Assembly (NCBI GenBank): GCA_944320485.1 | Contig: CALUHQ010000001.1 | Location: forward strand, 1-48,159 | DNA from: Candidatus Methanomethylophilaceae archaeon | Lineage (GTDB): Archaea > Thermoplasmatota > Thermoplasmata > Methanomassiliicoccales > Methanomethylophilaceae | DNA: 48,159 nucleotides | Direction of reading: 5' to 3' | Shown here: one piece after another, positions 16,089 to 25,224 of the stretch | How positions within the stretch are numbered: the stretch's first letter is position 1 | How the letters are laid out: each line of letters opens with the position of its first letter | Notes under the pieces: model-generated | Told to the model about the DNA's origin: nothing | Database searches by the model: none | What the model saw: the letters and a program-made list of their open reading frames with translations, nothing else | Position numbers and translations under genes: made by a program

Positions 16089-16433
16089 GTAGATGCCCTG
16101 CCACGTGCCCAGCAGGGGCTCTCCGTCCGACACTATCAGGGAGACCGAGGGCCCCACGCACGACGTGCGCAGATGGGAGTGGGAGTTGCCCTCAGCATGC
16201 CTGTAGTCGTCCCTCTCGGGGAAGGCGCGCTCCATGCCGGCGATCATGTCCGTTCTGACATCCGGGTCGGCGTTCTCGTTCACTGTTATCCCGGCAGTGG
16301 TGTGCATCGAGAACACCACGCAGATCCCGTCCCTGACGCCGCTCGACCCGATGGCGGAGCGAACCTGGGATGTTATGTCCACGAGCTGCTGTGACGAGCC
16401 TGTCTCGATGTTAACGGTGGTGTAACCATCCAT
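16029..16433 (-). CDS. YjbQ/UPF0047 family protein
   Basis: A 134-residue protein of the YjbQ (UPF0047) family, for which a thiamine-phosphate-synthase-like side activity has been described. Hallmarks are VVFSMHTTAGITVNENADPDV, HAEGNSHSHLRTSCVGPSV and LGTWQGIYLCEFDGPR, carrying the conserved His/Glu cluster that binds metal or phosphate. The start is ATG 16433. Its 3' end overlaps the HxlR gene on the other strand by 60 nt. The biological role is uncertain. Confidence 0.9.
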   Translation of the reverse strand: MDGYTTVNIETGSSQQLVDITSQVRSAIGSSGVRDGICVVFSMHTTAGITVNENADPDVRTDMIAGMERAFPERDDYRHAEGNSHSHLRTSCVGPSVSLIVSDGEPLLGTWQGIYLCEFDGPRRRTVAIKVCGL

Positions 16434-16485
16434 GGTCTGTGAAACGATTATTACATCTTAGAGTCTACCCAGGGACGGTAATCCG

Positions 16486-17436
16486 ATGGCATACAGAATT
16501 GTCGAGATAGATGCCGCTAGGACCGACGAGCTCCGCGGCATCTGCTCGGGGAAGAACTTCTACACGTCCAAGGCCGACATCAACGGGATATGCGTACAGC
16601 TCTACACCGAGAACCGTGACTACATGGACATGTGGCTCGACAACTTCTACCACATGTCCGACTCGGTCAGGTCGCATGCGAGGATATACTGTCTGGACGA
16701 TCCCAACACGGATCTCCATGCCGAGTACAACCCCTCAAACGGCACCATGTTCCTCTTCAACTTCGACTACTACGGCTGGATCAAGAGCATAGCCCTGGGC
16801 ATGGCAGGGAACATCCTCGAGGATGCCCATGGGATCTACTCGGTTCACGGCGCGGCCCTGGACATCGACGGGAGGGGTGTGACGCTTATCGCCCCCTCGA
16901 AGACGGGGAAGACCACCCAGTCCTGGGGACTCCTCAGGATGGACAACGCACATCTCATCTCCGACGACTGGTACTTCGTCTCCTTCGGAACAGGCCGTCC
17001 CTCTGTCAGCGGGTCCGAGAAGAACTGCTACATCGATGCGGACATAGGCGACGTCTGGGAGGAGTACCGCCCCCTGGTGAAGGAGGTCAGGTTCGACAAC
17101 AAGGGCCGCGGGATCGGCAACGTCAGATGGGTGGCCGGGGAGGGGTCCGTCATCGGAAGCACCTCCATGAGGTACGTCTTCCTGTTGAAGAGGGACCCGT
17201 CGGACCAGCGCCTCATCGCGAAGCTGGATCCTGAGGAGGCTTTGGATTATCTGTCGGTGAACGGGTTCTGCAACCCGCATCAGCTGGTCTGCGACCTCCG
17301 CAGGTCCAGGATCAGGAGGGACTTCTACTCCAGGTACCTCTCGGAATGCGATGTCTACATGGTGAACACCACGGGCACCCCGGAGGACACGCAGCGTCTC
17401 ATCCGCGGAGCGATTACGGAGGGATGCGGTCTATGA
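16486..17436 (+). CDS. HPr-kinase-like P-loop protein
   Basis: A 316-residue protein whose centre looks like the catalytic core of HPr kinase/phosphorylase. Around 120-165 it has VHGAALDIDGRG, then the P-loop APSKTGKTT (136-144), then HLISDD (157-161). In HprK the corresponding strand, P-loop and acidic pair bind and transfer phosphate. The N-terminal 100 residues and the C-terminal 150 are not recognisable to me. No HPr or PTS genes are near, so the substrate must differ from bacterial HprK. It overlaps the next gene by 4 nt (ATGA), suggesting the two act together. A TATA-like ATTATTACAT lies about 30-40 nt upstream. Confidence 0.6.
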   Translation: MAYRIVEIDAARTDELRGICSGKNFYTSKADINGICVQLYTENRDYMDMWLDNFYHMSDSVRSHARIYCLDDPNTDLHAEYNPSNGTMFLFNFDYYGWIKSIALGMAGNILEDAHGIYSVHGAALDIDGRGVTLIAPSKTGKTTQSWGLLRMDNAHLISDDWYFVSFGTGRPSVSGSEKNCYIDADIGDVWEEYRPLVKEVRFDNKGRGIGNVRWVAGEGSVIGSTSMRYVFLLKRDPSDQRLIAKLDPEEALDYLSVNGFCNPHQLVCDLRRSRIRRDFYSRYLSECDVYMVNTTGTPEDTQRLIRGAITEGCGL

Positions 17437-18332
17437 AGAAGCCGGAGCTGCCCAACCTGAAGCAGGCCAGGGAGCGCGGTCTGGACCCGGGCTTCAGCAA
17501 GATACGCGCGACGGCGGTGGAGCGCTCCCACAGCATGAGCGTCCTCGGGAAGTCGGTGATCGTCATCGTCGTGTCCAGCATCATCATGCTCCTGATGTGC
17601 GTCGCCGCCGGCGAGGTCTGGACCTTCGGGTCGTACATGAACAACATATTCTGCAACACCATCGCCCTGGTCTTCGTCGTCCTGTGCCTGGACACCATCG
17701 TCAACAGCAACAGCGAGAAGCGCAGGAAGAGGGACGAGGCGCGCAGGATAATGAGGTACAACCGCCTGATCCAACCGGACATAGACCTGTATCTGGTGAG
17801 GAAGAACATGGTCATCACCCCAAACGGGAAATCGGTCCACAAGTTCCAGGTGGATGCCAGGTTCACCGTGAAGGACATGAAGGACATGTACTCACCGTCC
17901 GAACTGGTGGCGGATGTCGGCATCTCGAAGATCCGCAGGTTCGGCCATTACCAATCCATTCTCAAGGACGACTTCCACAGACTGGTGGAGAACGTCGATT
18001 TCGCATATTATCCGGAGGTCGCCGAGGCCGCCATGAGGTTCCTCAACGCCACCGCATACGGCGAGGCCGCTCTCGAAGCCGTCATAGGCTACGAGGACGC
18101 CCGTTCGGGCACCAAGAGCATGAGGGTCATGGTCATCGGCATGATCAAGGAGGAGCCCGAGGACGAGAGGTTCATGGACGCCAACCCGGTGATGAAGAAC
18201 GTCCATCTGGTCCATCAGATGATCAACGAGCAGGAGAAGGCCATCGGCCAGTATCTGAAGCTCATAAGGAAGCTGGAGGGCGAGGACCCCACCGGCAAGA
18301 GGGAGATGGACGGCCAATCGGATTACTCCTGA
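17433..18332 (+). CDS. Conserved hypothetical membrane protein coupled to the HprK-like gene
   Basis: A 299-residue protein I do not recognise. Residues 1-35 are basic, two hydrophobic segments follow (about 33-53, VIVIVVSSIIMLLMC; and about 65-85, TIALVFVVLCL), then a basic stretch (EKRRKRDEARR) and about 200 residues of soluble alpha-helical sequence. The pattern suggests a membrane hairpin with a large cytoplasmic domain. ATG 17433 overlaps the HprK-like stop, so it is translationally coupled. Its 3' end overlaps sfsA on the other strand by 10 nt. Confidence 0.65.
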   Translation: MKKPELPNLKQARERGLDPGFSKIRATAVERSHSMSVLGKSVIVIVVSSIIMLLMCVAAGEVWTFGSYMNNIFCNTIALVFVVLCLDTIVNSNSEKRRKRDEARRIMRYNRLIQPDIDLYLVRKNMVITPNGKSVHKFQVDARFTVKDMKDMYSPSELVADVGISKIRRFGHYQSILKDDFHRLVENVDFAYYPEVAEAAMRFLNATAYGEAALEAVIGYEDARSGTKSMRVMVIGMIKEEPEDERFMDANPVMKNVHLVHQMINEQEKAIGQYLKLIRKLEGEDPTGKREMDGQSDYS

Positions 18333-19012
18333 CCTAGGACGAACGGGAGGCGTCCGTCCACGACCATGGAGTCCTCCGTAACGACGCAGTCGAACACGAG
18401 AATCCCGACACCGTTCAAATGGGCGTGCTCCAGGCCCTCCCCGAACTCGCGGTGCACGGCGTAGTTGGGTGTGAACACCCTCATGCCCTTCATCTGGACG
18501 ATCAGCGCCACGTAGGCGTCGTACCCATCGGCCACGCACTGCTCGAGACCGTGCAGGTGCTTCAGTCCCCTCTCGGTCGGGGCATCGGGGAACATGCAGA
18601 CCCCGTCGTGCTCCTGGGTGACGCCCTTGACCTCCACGACGGTCCTCCTGCCTCCCGATTCTATGAGGAAGTCGAAGCGCGAATCGCCGATGGTGTGCTC
18701 CGGTCTGACCACGGGGTCATCCCCGAAGAGGCCGGAACGTGGGACGAACTCTGCGAACGCCTTGTTCGGGGCCTGGGAATCGATGTTGATGAGGTTCCCG
18801 CCCTTGTAGGCTGCTATGAGGTCGTAGCGGGTCTTCCTGTCCGGATTCCCGCAGTCCTCCAGGACGACCTTCGTCCCGGGAATCAGGATCTCGCCGCATC
18901 TGCCGGTGTTCTTGACATGCACCGTCTCGACCGACCCTCCGATGTCCACCTTCGCGACGAACCTGTTGGGCCTGGAGACGAAGGTCCCGGTGACCGTCCT
19001 GCCGTATCTCAC
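18323..19012 (-). CDS. sfsA: SfsA family nuclease/sugar fermentation stimulation protein
   Basis: A 229-residue SfsA homologue. The N-terminal OB-like part (RFVAKVDIGG...VHVKNTGRCGEILIPG) precedes a PD-(D/E)XK-like nuclease half with RFDFLIESGGRRTVVEVKGVT (Asp and Glu-x-Lys in register) and FPDAPTERGLKHLHGL. SfsA was first described as a sugar-fermentation regulator; later work on the family points to nuclease activity. It is divergent from a DEDD exonuclease gene with a 48-nt gap. It ends in TAA. Confidence 0.9.
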   Translation of the reverse strand: MRYGRTVTGTFVSRPNRFVAKVDIGGSVETVHVKNTGRCGEILIPGTKVVLEDCGNPDRKTRYDLIAAYKGGNLINIDSQAPNKAFAEFVPRSGLFGDDPVVRPEHTIGDSRFDFLIESGGRRTVVEVKGVTQEHDGVCMFPDAPTERGLKHLHGLEQCVADGYDAYVALIVQMKGMRVFTPNYAVHREFGEGLEHAHLNGVGILVFDCVVTEDSMVVDGRLPFVLGQE

Positions 19013-19060
19013 ATCCGGGTCAACGCGAATCCTTCATATGATGGTTGCCGATAACGCGTC

Positions 19061-19720
19061 ATGGAAGGATTCAGGACGTACGAGAGGGACCCGGGCAACC
19101 CCGGAGGGTTCAGGATCGCCACTTTGGACGACCTCCCTCCCGACGAGATCTATGTCCTGGACACGGAGACCACAGGCCTCGAGGGCGCGCCCAAGGACCT
19201 CGTCGTGGACGTCGGGATCTGCAGGGTGTCACTGCGCAGGGGGAAGGTCGAGGACGCGTACTCGTCGGTCCTCGGATACGACGTGGACGGTTGGGACGAC
19301 TACCACCGCAAGGCCTGGATCTTCGAGAACACAGACATGACCCTCGACATGGTCGCTGAGGCGCCCTCTGCCGCCGATGTCATCGATGACGTCAGGCGTC
19401 TCCTCCGCAGGAAGACGGTGACCGCCTACAACATCGCCTACGACATGGACAAGTTCCTCTTCAAGGAGCCCTGGAACATGAAGGGCGAGTTCACGCTCTG
19501 CAACGACATCATGCTCGCCGCCACGGAGGTCTGCAAGCTCCCGAGCCAGTACTACGGGAGGCAGTACAGGTATCCCAAGCTGGACTACGCCTACTCCACG
19601 ATAACCGAGGGTGACCCTGCCGGAATCGACGGTGCGCAGACCCACAGGGCGCTTTCGGACGCCAGGATGGCGTCCCATCTCATGATCAGGATGTTCAGGG
19701 ACGGGACCTACGAACCCTGA
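19061..19720 (+). CDS. 3'-5' exonuclease, DnaQ-like DEDDh family
   Basis: A 219-residue exonuclease-fold protein with intact catalytic motifs: Exo I VLDTETTG (D34, E36), Exo II AYNIAYDMDKF (D128), Exo III THRALSDARM (H195, D200). This is the DEDDh set that binds two metals and removes nucleotides from 3' ends. It stands alone, not fused to a polymerase, so proofreading in trans, repair or RNA trimming are all possible. TTCATATG about 25 nt before ATG 19061 is the likely TATA box. It converges with the P-type ATPase gene without a gap. A related but inactive copy lies at 27973-28524. Confidence 0.88.
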   Translation: MEGFRTYERDPGNPGGFRIATLDDLPPDEIYVLDTETTGLEGAPKDLVVDVGICRVSLRRGKVEDAYSSVLGYDVDGWDDYHRKAWIFENTDMTLDMVAEAPSAADVIDDVRRLLRRKTVTAYNIAYDMDKFLFKEPWNMKGEFTLCNDIMLAATEVCKLPSQYYGRQYRYPKLDYAYSTITEGDPAGIDGAQTHRALSDARMASHLMIRMFRDGTYEP

Positions 19721-22279
19721 TCAGTCGTCCTGCTGGACGTCGTCGCCGCGGGTGTACTCGTCGGTCAGCTTCTGCATGTAGATCTCCTCGAACCTCTCGA
19801 CGGCATGCTTGAAGAGGTTCCTCTTGAGGACTAAGAGCTCCGCGAAGAACCAGACGGCCACGACTCCGAGGAGCATCAGGTAGACCTCGCCGGGGAATAT
19901 GACCATCTCCACCAGGTCTATGGCGATCTGGGGGAACCAGGTGTACATGGCGTATATCACGAAGAAGACGAACGCCATGAGGCCTATCGGGATCAGGCTC
20001 TTGTTGGTCCTGCCGTCGGTGGAGAGGAACCTGAACCTCGGGCTGACCAGCAGCATCTGAAGGATGCCTGCCGTGGTTATGAAGAACAGCATCGCCGACC
20101 GGGCCACGATCTCCTCCACGCCGGAACCGTTCCAGCTGAGCTTGTCGTGGATGAGCTGCTCTCCAGACTGCCATCCGATGATGGACGCCATGTGGTCGAA
20201 GTCGAGCACCAGGACGCCTGACGAGGTGGCCCACCACGCCATCCAGTAGACCATCAGGCCGAAGAACGCTATCATTATCGCCGACGGTATGCAGAACTTC
20301 AGGACATCGGGCAGTATCAGGTCCTTGTTGTTGTCGGGCTTGGCGAAGAGGGTCATGAAGAACGCCATGATGGTGACGGACACGAAGGCGTAGTACGTGT
20401 TCTGGATGGGGACCATGGGGAGGTAACCGAGGAACACGTATACCGCGATGAACAGTATCGCCAGGGTAATGTTCCTGGTGAGGTAGATCTTCAGGATGTC
20501 CCTCATACCGGATACGGTCCTCCTTCCCTCCACGAGGGCCTTGGGGAGGGCCGCGAAGTTGTCCTTGACCAGGACCATGTCCGCGACACCCCTGGCCGCT
20601 CCGGAGCCGCTCTCCAGGGCGACACCGACCTGTGCCGCCTTGAGGGACTTGACGTCGTTGACGCCGTCCCCGATCATGGCGACGTACCTGCCGTTGCGTT
20701 TGAGTGCCGCTATGACCGCTTCCTTGTTCTCGGGCCTCATCCTGCCGAAGATGTTCGTCTCGAGCACGGTCCTCTCGAAGGTCTCGGGATCCATCTCGTC
20801 CAGTTCGGGGCCGGAGACTATCCTTCTCTCGCCGGGTATGTCGGCGATGGAGAACAGGGCGTCGACGGTGACGGGGTCGTCACCGGATATGACCTTCAGG
20901 TCCATGCCGTTCTCGAGGAAGACCTCGATGGTCTCCCTGCAGTCGGGCCTGACCTCGTCGCGGATGGAGATGACCGAGACCGGGGTCAGATCGTGGATCA
21001 GGGGGTCCCCTCCGGGAGAGTGCAGGGGTCCGTCCCCGCCGAAGCAGAGGAGGACGGTCCTGTAACCCTTGGAGGACTCCTCGGATATGATGCCATCGAT
21101 GTCGATGTCCGAACGGCAGTGGTCCTTGAGGGAGGACCAGGCACCGACGTAGAGCGTGTACTCCCTCCCGCCGTCCATTGCCCTGACGGCGCTGTACTTC
21201 CTCTCGGAGGAGAACTGGATCTCGTCGACGAGGGTGGCGTCGGCCTCCCCGTAGTGGTCGAGGATGGCCTGCATGGTGCGGTTCCTGCTTCCGCTCAGTG
21301 TGGAGAACACGGATGCGTACCTGGCGGCCTCCGCGGGATCGATGAAGTCGTTGGACGACACGTAGGAGAGCCTGTTGGTGGTGATGGTCCCCGTCTTGTC
21401 CATGCAGACCGTATCCACATGGCTGATGGACTCCACCGAGCTGGACCTCTGCAGGAGCACCCCGGAATCGGCCATCCTGGCGGCGGCGATCATGTATGTG
21501 AGCGTGATCAGCAGGAACAATGCGATCGGGACCACGTCCAGACAGAGGACGAATGCCTCCAGGGTCTCGCCGAAGGACTCGTGCGTCAGGAATATCGATT
21601 TGAAGATGGTGATGACGAAAAGGATGGCCGCGATGAGCATCAGGATCTTGGTCATCGTGCCGGTCTCCATCTGGAGCGGCGTCTTCTTGGACGTGAACTT
21701 CCTGGCGCTGCTAAGCATCTTGGACGCGTAGTTGTCGGAGCCCACCGCGGTGACACGGTAGTAGGCCTCGCCTGTCACGCAAACCGATCCGGAGTAGATC
21801 CTGTCGCCCTCATGCTTGCGCACGGTGCTGGACTCCCCGGTCAGGAGGGACTCGTCCATCTCCACGGAGCGGCACCTCTCGGCCACACCGTCCACAATCG
21901 CCTGCTCGCCGGCGCGCATCACGATCAGGTCGTCCATGACGATCTCCGACTGGTCGATGACTGTCTCGACGCCATCCCTGACTGCTGTGACCTTGGGTCT
22001 CACGAGCAGGGAGATCCTGTCGAGCTTGCGCTTGGCCCTCATCTCCTGGATGGTGGAGATGAGGATGTTGACGATGATGATCCCCGTGGCGGACACCGCG
22101 CTGACGAGCTCGTCGCAGATGATGAGCAGTATCCCGAGGATGAAAAGGATGATGTTGAAGGGCGTGAAGGCGTTCTTGACGAAGATGTCCGTGTAGGTCC
22201 TGCTGGTGCGGATCTCCGCATCGTTGACCAGGCCCTTGGCCTTACGGTCGTTGACCTCACTGGACGTCAGCCCCTGCAT
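19721..22279 (-). CDS. P-type ATPase, HAD-IC family, atypical ion-binding motif
   Basis: An 852-residue P-type cation pump. It has the actuator TGES (147-150), phosphorylation motif DKTGT (D294), a hinge GDGVND and about 8-10 membrane segments. It most resembles CtpE-like and related bacterial P-type ATPases lacking N-terminal metal-binding domains. Where such pumps normally have PEGL or PQGL before the phosphorylation domain, this has P251-I-A-L, so the usual acidic or amide ion ligand in helix M4 is missing. The substrate is therefore uncertain. TATA at 22301-22310 is about 26 nt upstream of ATG 22279, giving a leaderless transcript. Confidence 0.9.
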   Translation of the reverse strand: MQGLTSSEVNDRKAKGLVNDAEIRTSRTYTDIFVKNAFTPFNIILFILGILLIICDELVSAVSATGIIIVNILISTIQEMRAKRKLDRISLLVRPKVTAVRDGVETVIDQSEIVMDDLIVMRAGEQAIVDGVAERCRSVEMDESLLTGESSTVRKHEGDRIYSGSVCVTGEAYYRVTAVGSDNYASKMLSSARKFTSKKTPLQMETGTMTKILMLIAAILFVITIFKSIFLTHESFGETLEAFVLCLDVVPIALFLLITLTYMIAAARMADSGVLLQRSSSVESISHVDTVCMDKTGTITTNRLSYVSSNDFIDPAEAARYASVFSTLSGSRNRTMQAILDHYGEADATLVDEIQFSSERKYSAVRAMDGGREYTLYVGAWSSLKDHCRSDIDIDGIISEESSKGYRTVLLCFGGDGPLHSPGGDPLIHDLTPVSVISIRDEVRPDCRETIEVFLENGMDLKVISGDDPVTVDALFSIADIPGERRIVSGPELDEMDPETFERTVLETNIFGRMRPENKEAVIAALKRNGRYVAMIGDGVNDVKSLKAAQVGVALESGSGAARGVADMVLVKDNFAALPKALVEGRRTVSGMRDILKIYLTRNITLAILFIAVYVFLGYLPMVPIQNTYYAFVSVTIMAFFMTLFAKPDNNKDLILPDVLKFCIPSAIMIAFFGLMVYWMAWWATSSGVLVLDFDHMASIIGWQSGEQLIHDKLSWNGSGVEEIVARSAMLFFITTAGILQMLLVSPRFRFLSTDGRTNKSLIPIGLMAFVFFVIYAMYTWFPQIAIDLVEMVIFPGEVYLMLLGVVAVWFFAELLVLKRNLFKHAVERFEEIYMQKLTDEYTRGDDVQQDD

Positions 22280-22300
22280 GGGGGCCGTTTGACCCTCTTT

Positions 22301-22310
22301 CTATATTAAT
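22301..22310 (-). promoter_or_regulatory. TATA box of the P-type ATPase gene
   Basis: The minus strand reads ATTAATATAG, centred about 26 nt upstream of ATG 22279. It sits between the AddA-like stop (22312) and the ATPase start, so the ATPase can be transcribed independently of the addAB-like genes. Confidence 0.6.
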
Positions 22311-22311
22311 C

Positions 22312-25224
22312 TTAGGAACGAAACCCTCGGCTGTCCAGATGCGTGTCGAGTTCGGCCAGCCGGTCCAGGACCCTTTCCCTTATCTGCTCCATATCCAACG
22401 GTTCGAATTCGAACGACCTGCCCAGGGAGACGTAGTCGATGATGCAGCGGATCCTCTTGTCGCCGTCGGGGTAGAAGTGCCTCCCGGCTGCGAGCGCGTA
22501 CACGGACAGCTGGAAGACGTAGTCGTCCTGGTAGGCATCCGACGAGTCCGTCTTGTAGTCATGTATCTCGATGCGGTCGTCGAACACCCCGACGAGGTCG
22601 ATCCTGCCCTTGAGGATAATATCCGTCCCATCCACAGGCAGGGTGCAGTCCACCTCGGCCATGGAGCTTCCCCTGGGGACGCCGGCGATCACGTTCCTAA
22701 CGGCGTCCAGTTCGGGGTAGTCCGCATCGGGTTCGATGCCGTGGAACAGCAGCTCCGCCGCGTCATGGACGGCGACGCCGTACTCCCTCCCCTTCCCGCA
22801 TCTCTCGTCGAAGCCCCTGACGTCGTGAGACGACGGGGCATCCATGCCCATGAAGGTGTGCACGCCCATCCTCCTGGGGCGTGGTCCCGGAACAGGGACG
22901 TGTGGGCGGCTGGCCTCCGAGACGGCGATGCCGAATTCCGGCAGCTCCGCAGGGGGGATCTCAGTGTACTCGCTGCACAGCCCCTCCATGAACTTGGACG
23001 GGTTGGAGCATATCAGGGTCTCGTACTGCTTAGCGCGGGACATGGCGACGAACATCAGCCTGCGCTCCTCGCTGTAGTCCTTCGTCTCGGAGGCCTTGAC
23101 CAGGGCCGTCCTCCAGGACGACACGATCTTCCTGTAGCCCCCGAAGTCGTGGACATCCTTCGTGCAGCGGACCCCGGAGCGCTCGGAGAACGTGAACGCA
23201 TCCCTGTCCGATGGGGCCAGGGGCATGTTCTGGATGTCGATGAACGGCAGTATCACGGCGGGGAACTCCAGACCCTTGGCCTTGTGCATCGTCATCACCG
23301 TGACGGCGTCCCTGTCGACGGAGTTCTCCACCGGGTACCTGGCGTCCCTGGCGATGTCCTCCTCGATCATCCTCACCAGGTCGGATATGGTCAGCAGCGA
23401 GTCTCTGTGTGTGCCGGAGAGGATGGATATGATGGCCTGGGTGCGGTCGTTGTCCAGGCCGTGGAACTCGAACAGGGAGGTGAGGAGGTTGGTCACCCTC
23501 CTGCGCTTTACGTACAGGTCGTGGCGCTGTCTGAGGAGGGGAAGAGGTATGTTCCTGGTGCGGGACTTGGCGGAGTCGCAGTCCGCCAGGCTGTAGCCCA
23601 TATCCACCATTATCGGGATGTACCCCCAGGGGTCCTTCACGTTGTTGACGAACCTGAGCCACGCGAGCGCCAGCTTGCCCTCCCTGGTGGACATCAGCTC
23701 GACGTCCCCCTGGAGGAACGACGGTATGCCAGCCTCCTCGAGGGCCTCCTGGACCATGGCGCATCCGCTGTTGCTCCTGCATATCACCGCGATGTCTCCC
23801 AGCTCCATCGGGCGGACGTCGTCACCGTCGCAGACGGCGTAACCACCGGATCCGACGTAGTCGCGGATGCATCTGACAACTTCCCTCGCCTCGTCATGCT
23901 TGTCGCGGGACCTGACGAACCTGATGCCGGTACGGTCACCGATGTCGGTGCGGCCGGCTTTGAGCCTCGTCAGCTCGGATTCTATCGCGTCCCTGTCGAT
24001 ATAGTCCTCCCTGCTCCCTTTCAGGAACATGCACTCGAACGCCAGGTCGATGATCTCCTGGGAGGACCGGTAGTTGGTGTCCAGGGAGAGGCGGGTCACC
24101 TCAGGTATCTGGAAACCCACCCTGACGACATCGTCGTTCAGGAACCTCCTGAGAGCAACGGTGCGGTTCTCGAAGTCCACGATGTTGTCGATGGAGACGA
24201 ACCTGAACCCGTAGATCCCCTGCTTCCAGTCCCCGACAACGCATAGGTTGGGTTCCTTCAGTATCATGAGAGCCGTCATGAGCTGGCACGCGTTGGTGTC
24301 CTGGAACTCGTCGATCATGACATAGCGGTAGGAGTTACGCTCCCTGATCGCCCTGCTGTCGTACAGGAGTGTCAGTGCCAGCATGGAGGTCAGGCCGAAC
24401 GTGAGGCGGTCGGAGGCCACGCTACGCTCTGCATACTCCAGATAGAGGTCGTGCACGAACCTGAGCATGTCGGAGCGGTCATCGAAGGCCGCGCTCCTGA
24501 GGTCCTCCTCGTCGACCGTGCCTCCGGCCGTGTCGGGGATGGGGACGGAGTCCTCGGGATCCATCCTCTTCAGAGCCTTGACCATCTCGGATCCCTTGGC
24601 CCTACCAGTCAGGGTGTTGAGGGACTCCATGTCCGCGAGGACGGCATCCATGTCCCCGAGGAGCTGGCTCTCGGCATCCAGGCCGAACCATCCCCTCCTC
24701 ATCGGGAACACCCCGCGGGACATCAGGCGGTTAATCAGGTTCATGAGGTCGCGCTGGCACTGGCTGCCGATGGACGCCCATATGCCGTAGTCCTCCCCGC
24801 GGCGCGCCAGGAAGTCGTCCAGCACCGTTCCGAACCATTGGTAGTTGAGCGTGTCGTTCTGCACTATCGTCGCGCCCCTGGTCAGCGACTCCCTGAGGCC
24901 GAGCAGGTTCCCTGCCAGTTCGGGGGAGTCCATGACGATGGAGAGGCAGAACGAATCGAATGTGCGGGCCTGGACCAGCTTGGACTCGTCTATCATGCCC
25001 TCCTCCGCCATCTGGCTCTTGATCCTCTCCTCCATCTCCGCGGCGGCGTTGTTGGTGAACGTGAGAAGCAGGACGTCGCCGGGTCCGACGTCCTCCCTCG
25101 ATATCAGGTTGATGTACCTGCGGACGATGGTGTGCGTCTTCCCGGTCCCGGGGCCGGCGTCGACGACGATCATGCCGTCGAGGGTCTCCGCGATCCTCCT
25201 CTGAGATCCGTTCAGCTCACTCAT
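22312..25224 (-). CDS. UvrD/AddA-like helicase-nuclease
   Basis: A 970-residue superfamily 1A helicase fused to a RecB-type nuclease. Helicase motifs: Walker A AGPGTGKTHT (23-32), motif II MIDEFQDTNA, motif IV LDTNYRSSQEII, motif V VMTMHKAKGLEFPAV, motif VI VAMSRAKQ. The C-terminal portion has GVAVHDAAELLFHG and then GRIDLVGVFDD...IHDYKTDSS, the PD-(D/E)XK core. This is the AddA arrangement: double-strand break resection in bacteria. I start at ATG 25224, which overlaps the upstream AddB-like stop by 8 nt; the longer frame to 25320 lacks helicase similarity. It ends in TAA. Confidence 0.88.
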   Translation of the reverse strand: MSELNGSQRRIAETLDGMIVVDAGPGTGKTHTIVRRYINLISREDVGPGDVLLLTFTNNAAAEMEERIKSQMAEEGMIDESKLVQARTFDSFCLSIVMDSPELAGNLLGLRESLTRGATIVQNDTLNYQWFGTVLDDFLARRGEDYGIWASIGSQCQRDLMNLINRLMSRGVFPMRRGWFGLDAESQLLGDMDAVLADMESLNTLTGRAKGSEMVKALKRMDPEDSVPIPDTAGGTVDEEDLRSAAFDDRSDMLRFVHDLYLEYAERSVASDRLTFGLTSMLALTLLYDSRAIRERNSYRYVMIDEFQDTNACQLMTALMILKEPNLCVVGDWKQGIYGFRFVSIDNIVDFENRTVALRRFLNDDVVRVGFQIPEVTRLSLDTNYRSSQEIIDLAFECMFLKGSREDYIDRDAIESELTRLKAGRTDIGDRTGIRFVRSRDKHDEAREVVRCIRDYVGSGGYAVCDGDDVRPMELGDIAVICRSNSGCAMVQEALEEAGIPSFLQGDVELMSTREGKLALAWLRFVNNVKDPWGYIPIMVDMGYSLADCDSAKSRTRNIPLPLLRQRHDLYVKRRRVTNLLTSLFEFHGLDNDRTQAIISILSGTHRDSLLTISDLVRMIEEDIARDARYPVENSVDRDAVTVMTMHKAKGLEFPAVILPFIDIQNMPLAPSDRDAFTFSERSGVRCTKDVHDFGGYRKIVSSWRTALVKASETKDYSEERRLMFVAMSRAKQYETLICSNPSKFMEGLCSEYTEIPPAELPEFGIAVSEASRPHVPVPGPRPRRMGVHTFMGMDAPSSHDVRGFDERCGKGREYGVAVHDAAELLFHGIEPDADYPELDAVRNVIAGVPRGSSMAEVDCTLPVDGTDIILKGRIDLVGVFDDRIEIHDYKTDSSDAYQDDYVFQLSVYALAAGRHFYPDGDKRIRCIIDYVSLGRSFEFEPLDMEQIRERVLDRLAELDTHLDSRGFRS

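Noticed and set aside
22339..24246. 635-codon plus-strand open frame opposite the AddA-like gene
   Set aside because: Arises from GC-rich antisense bias; low-complexity Val/Gly/His/Asp composition and no motifs, while the other strand carries full helicase motifs.
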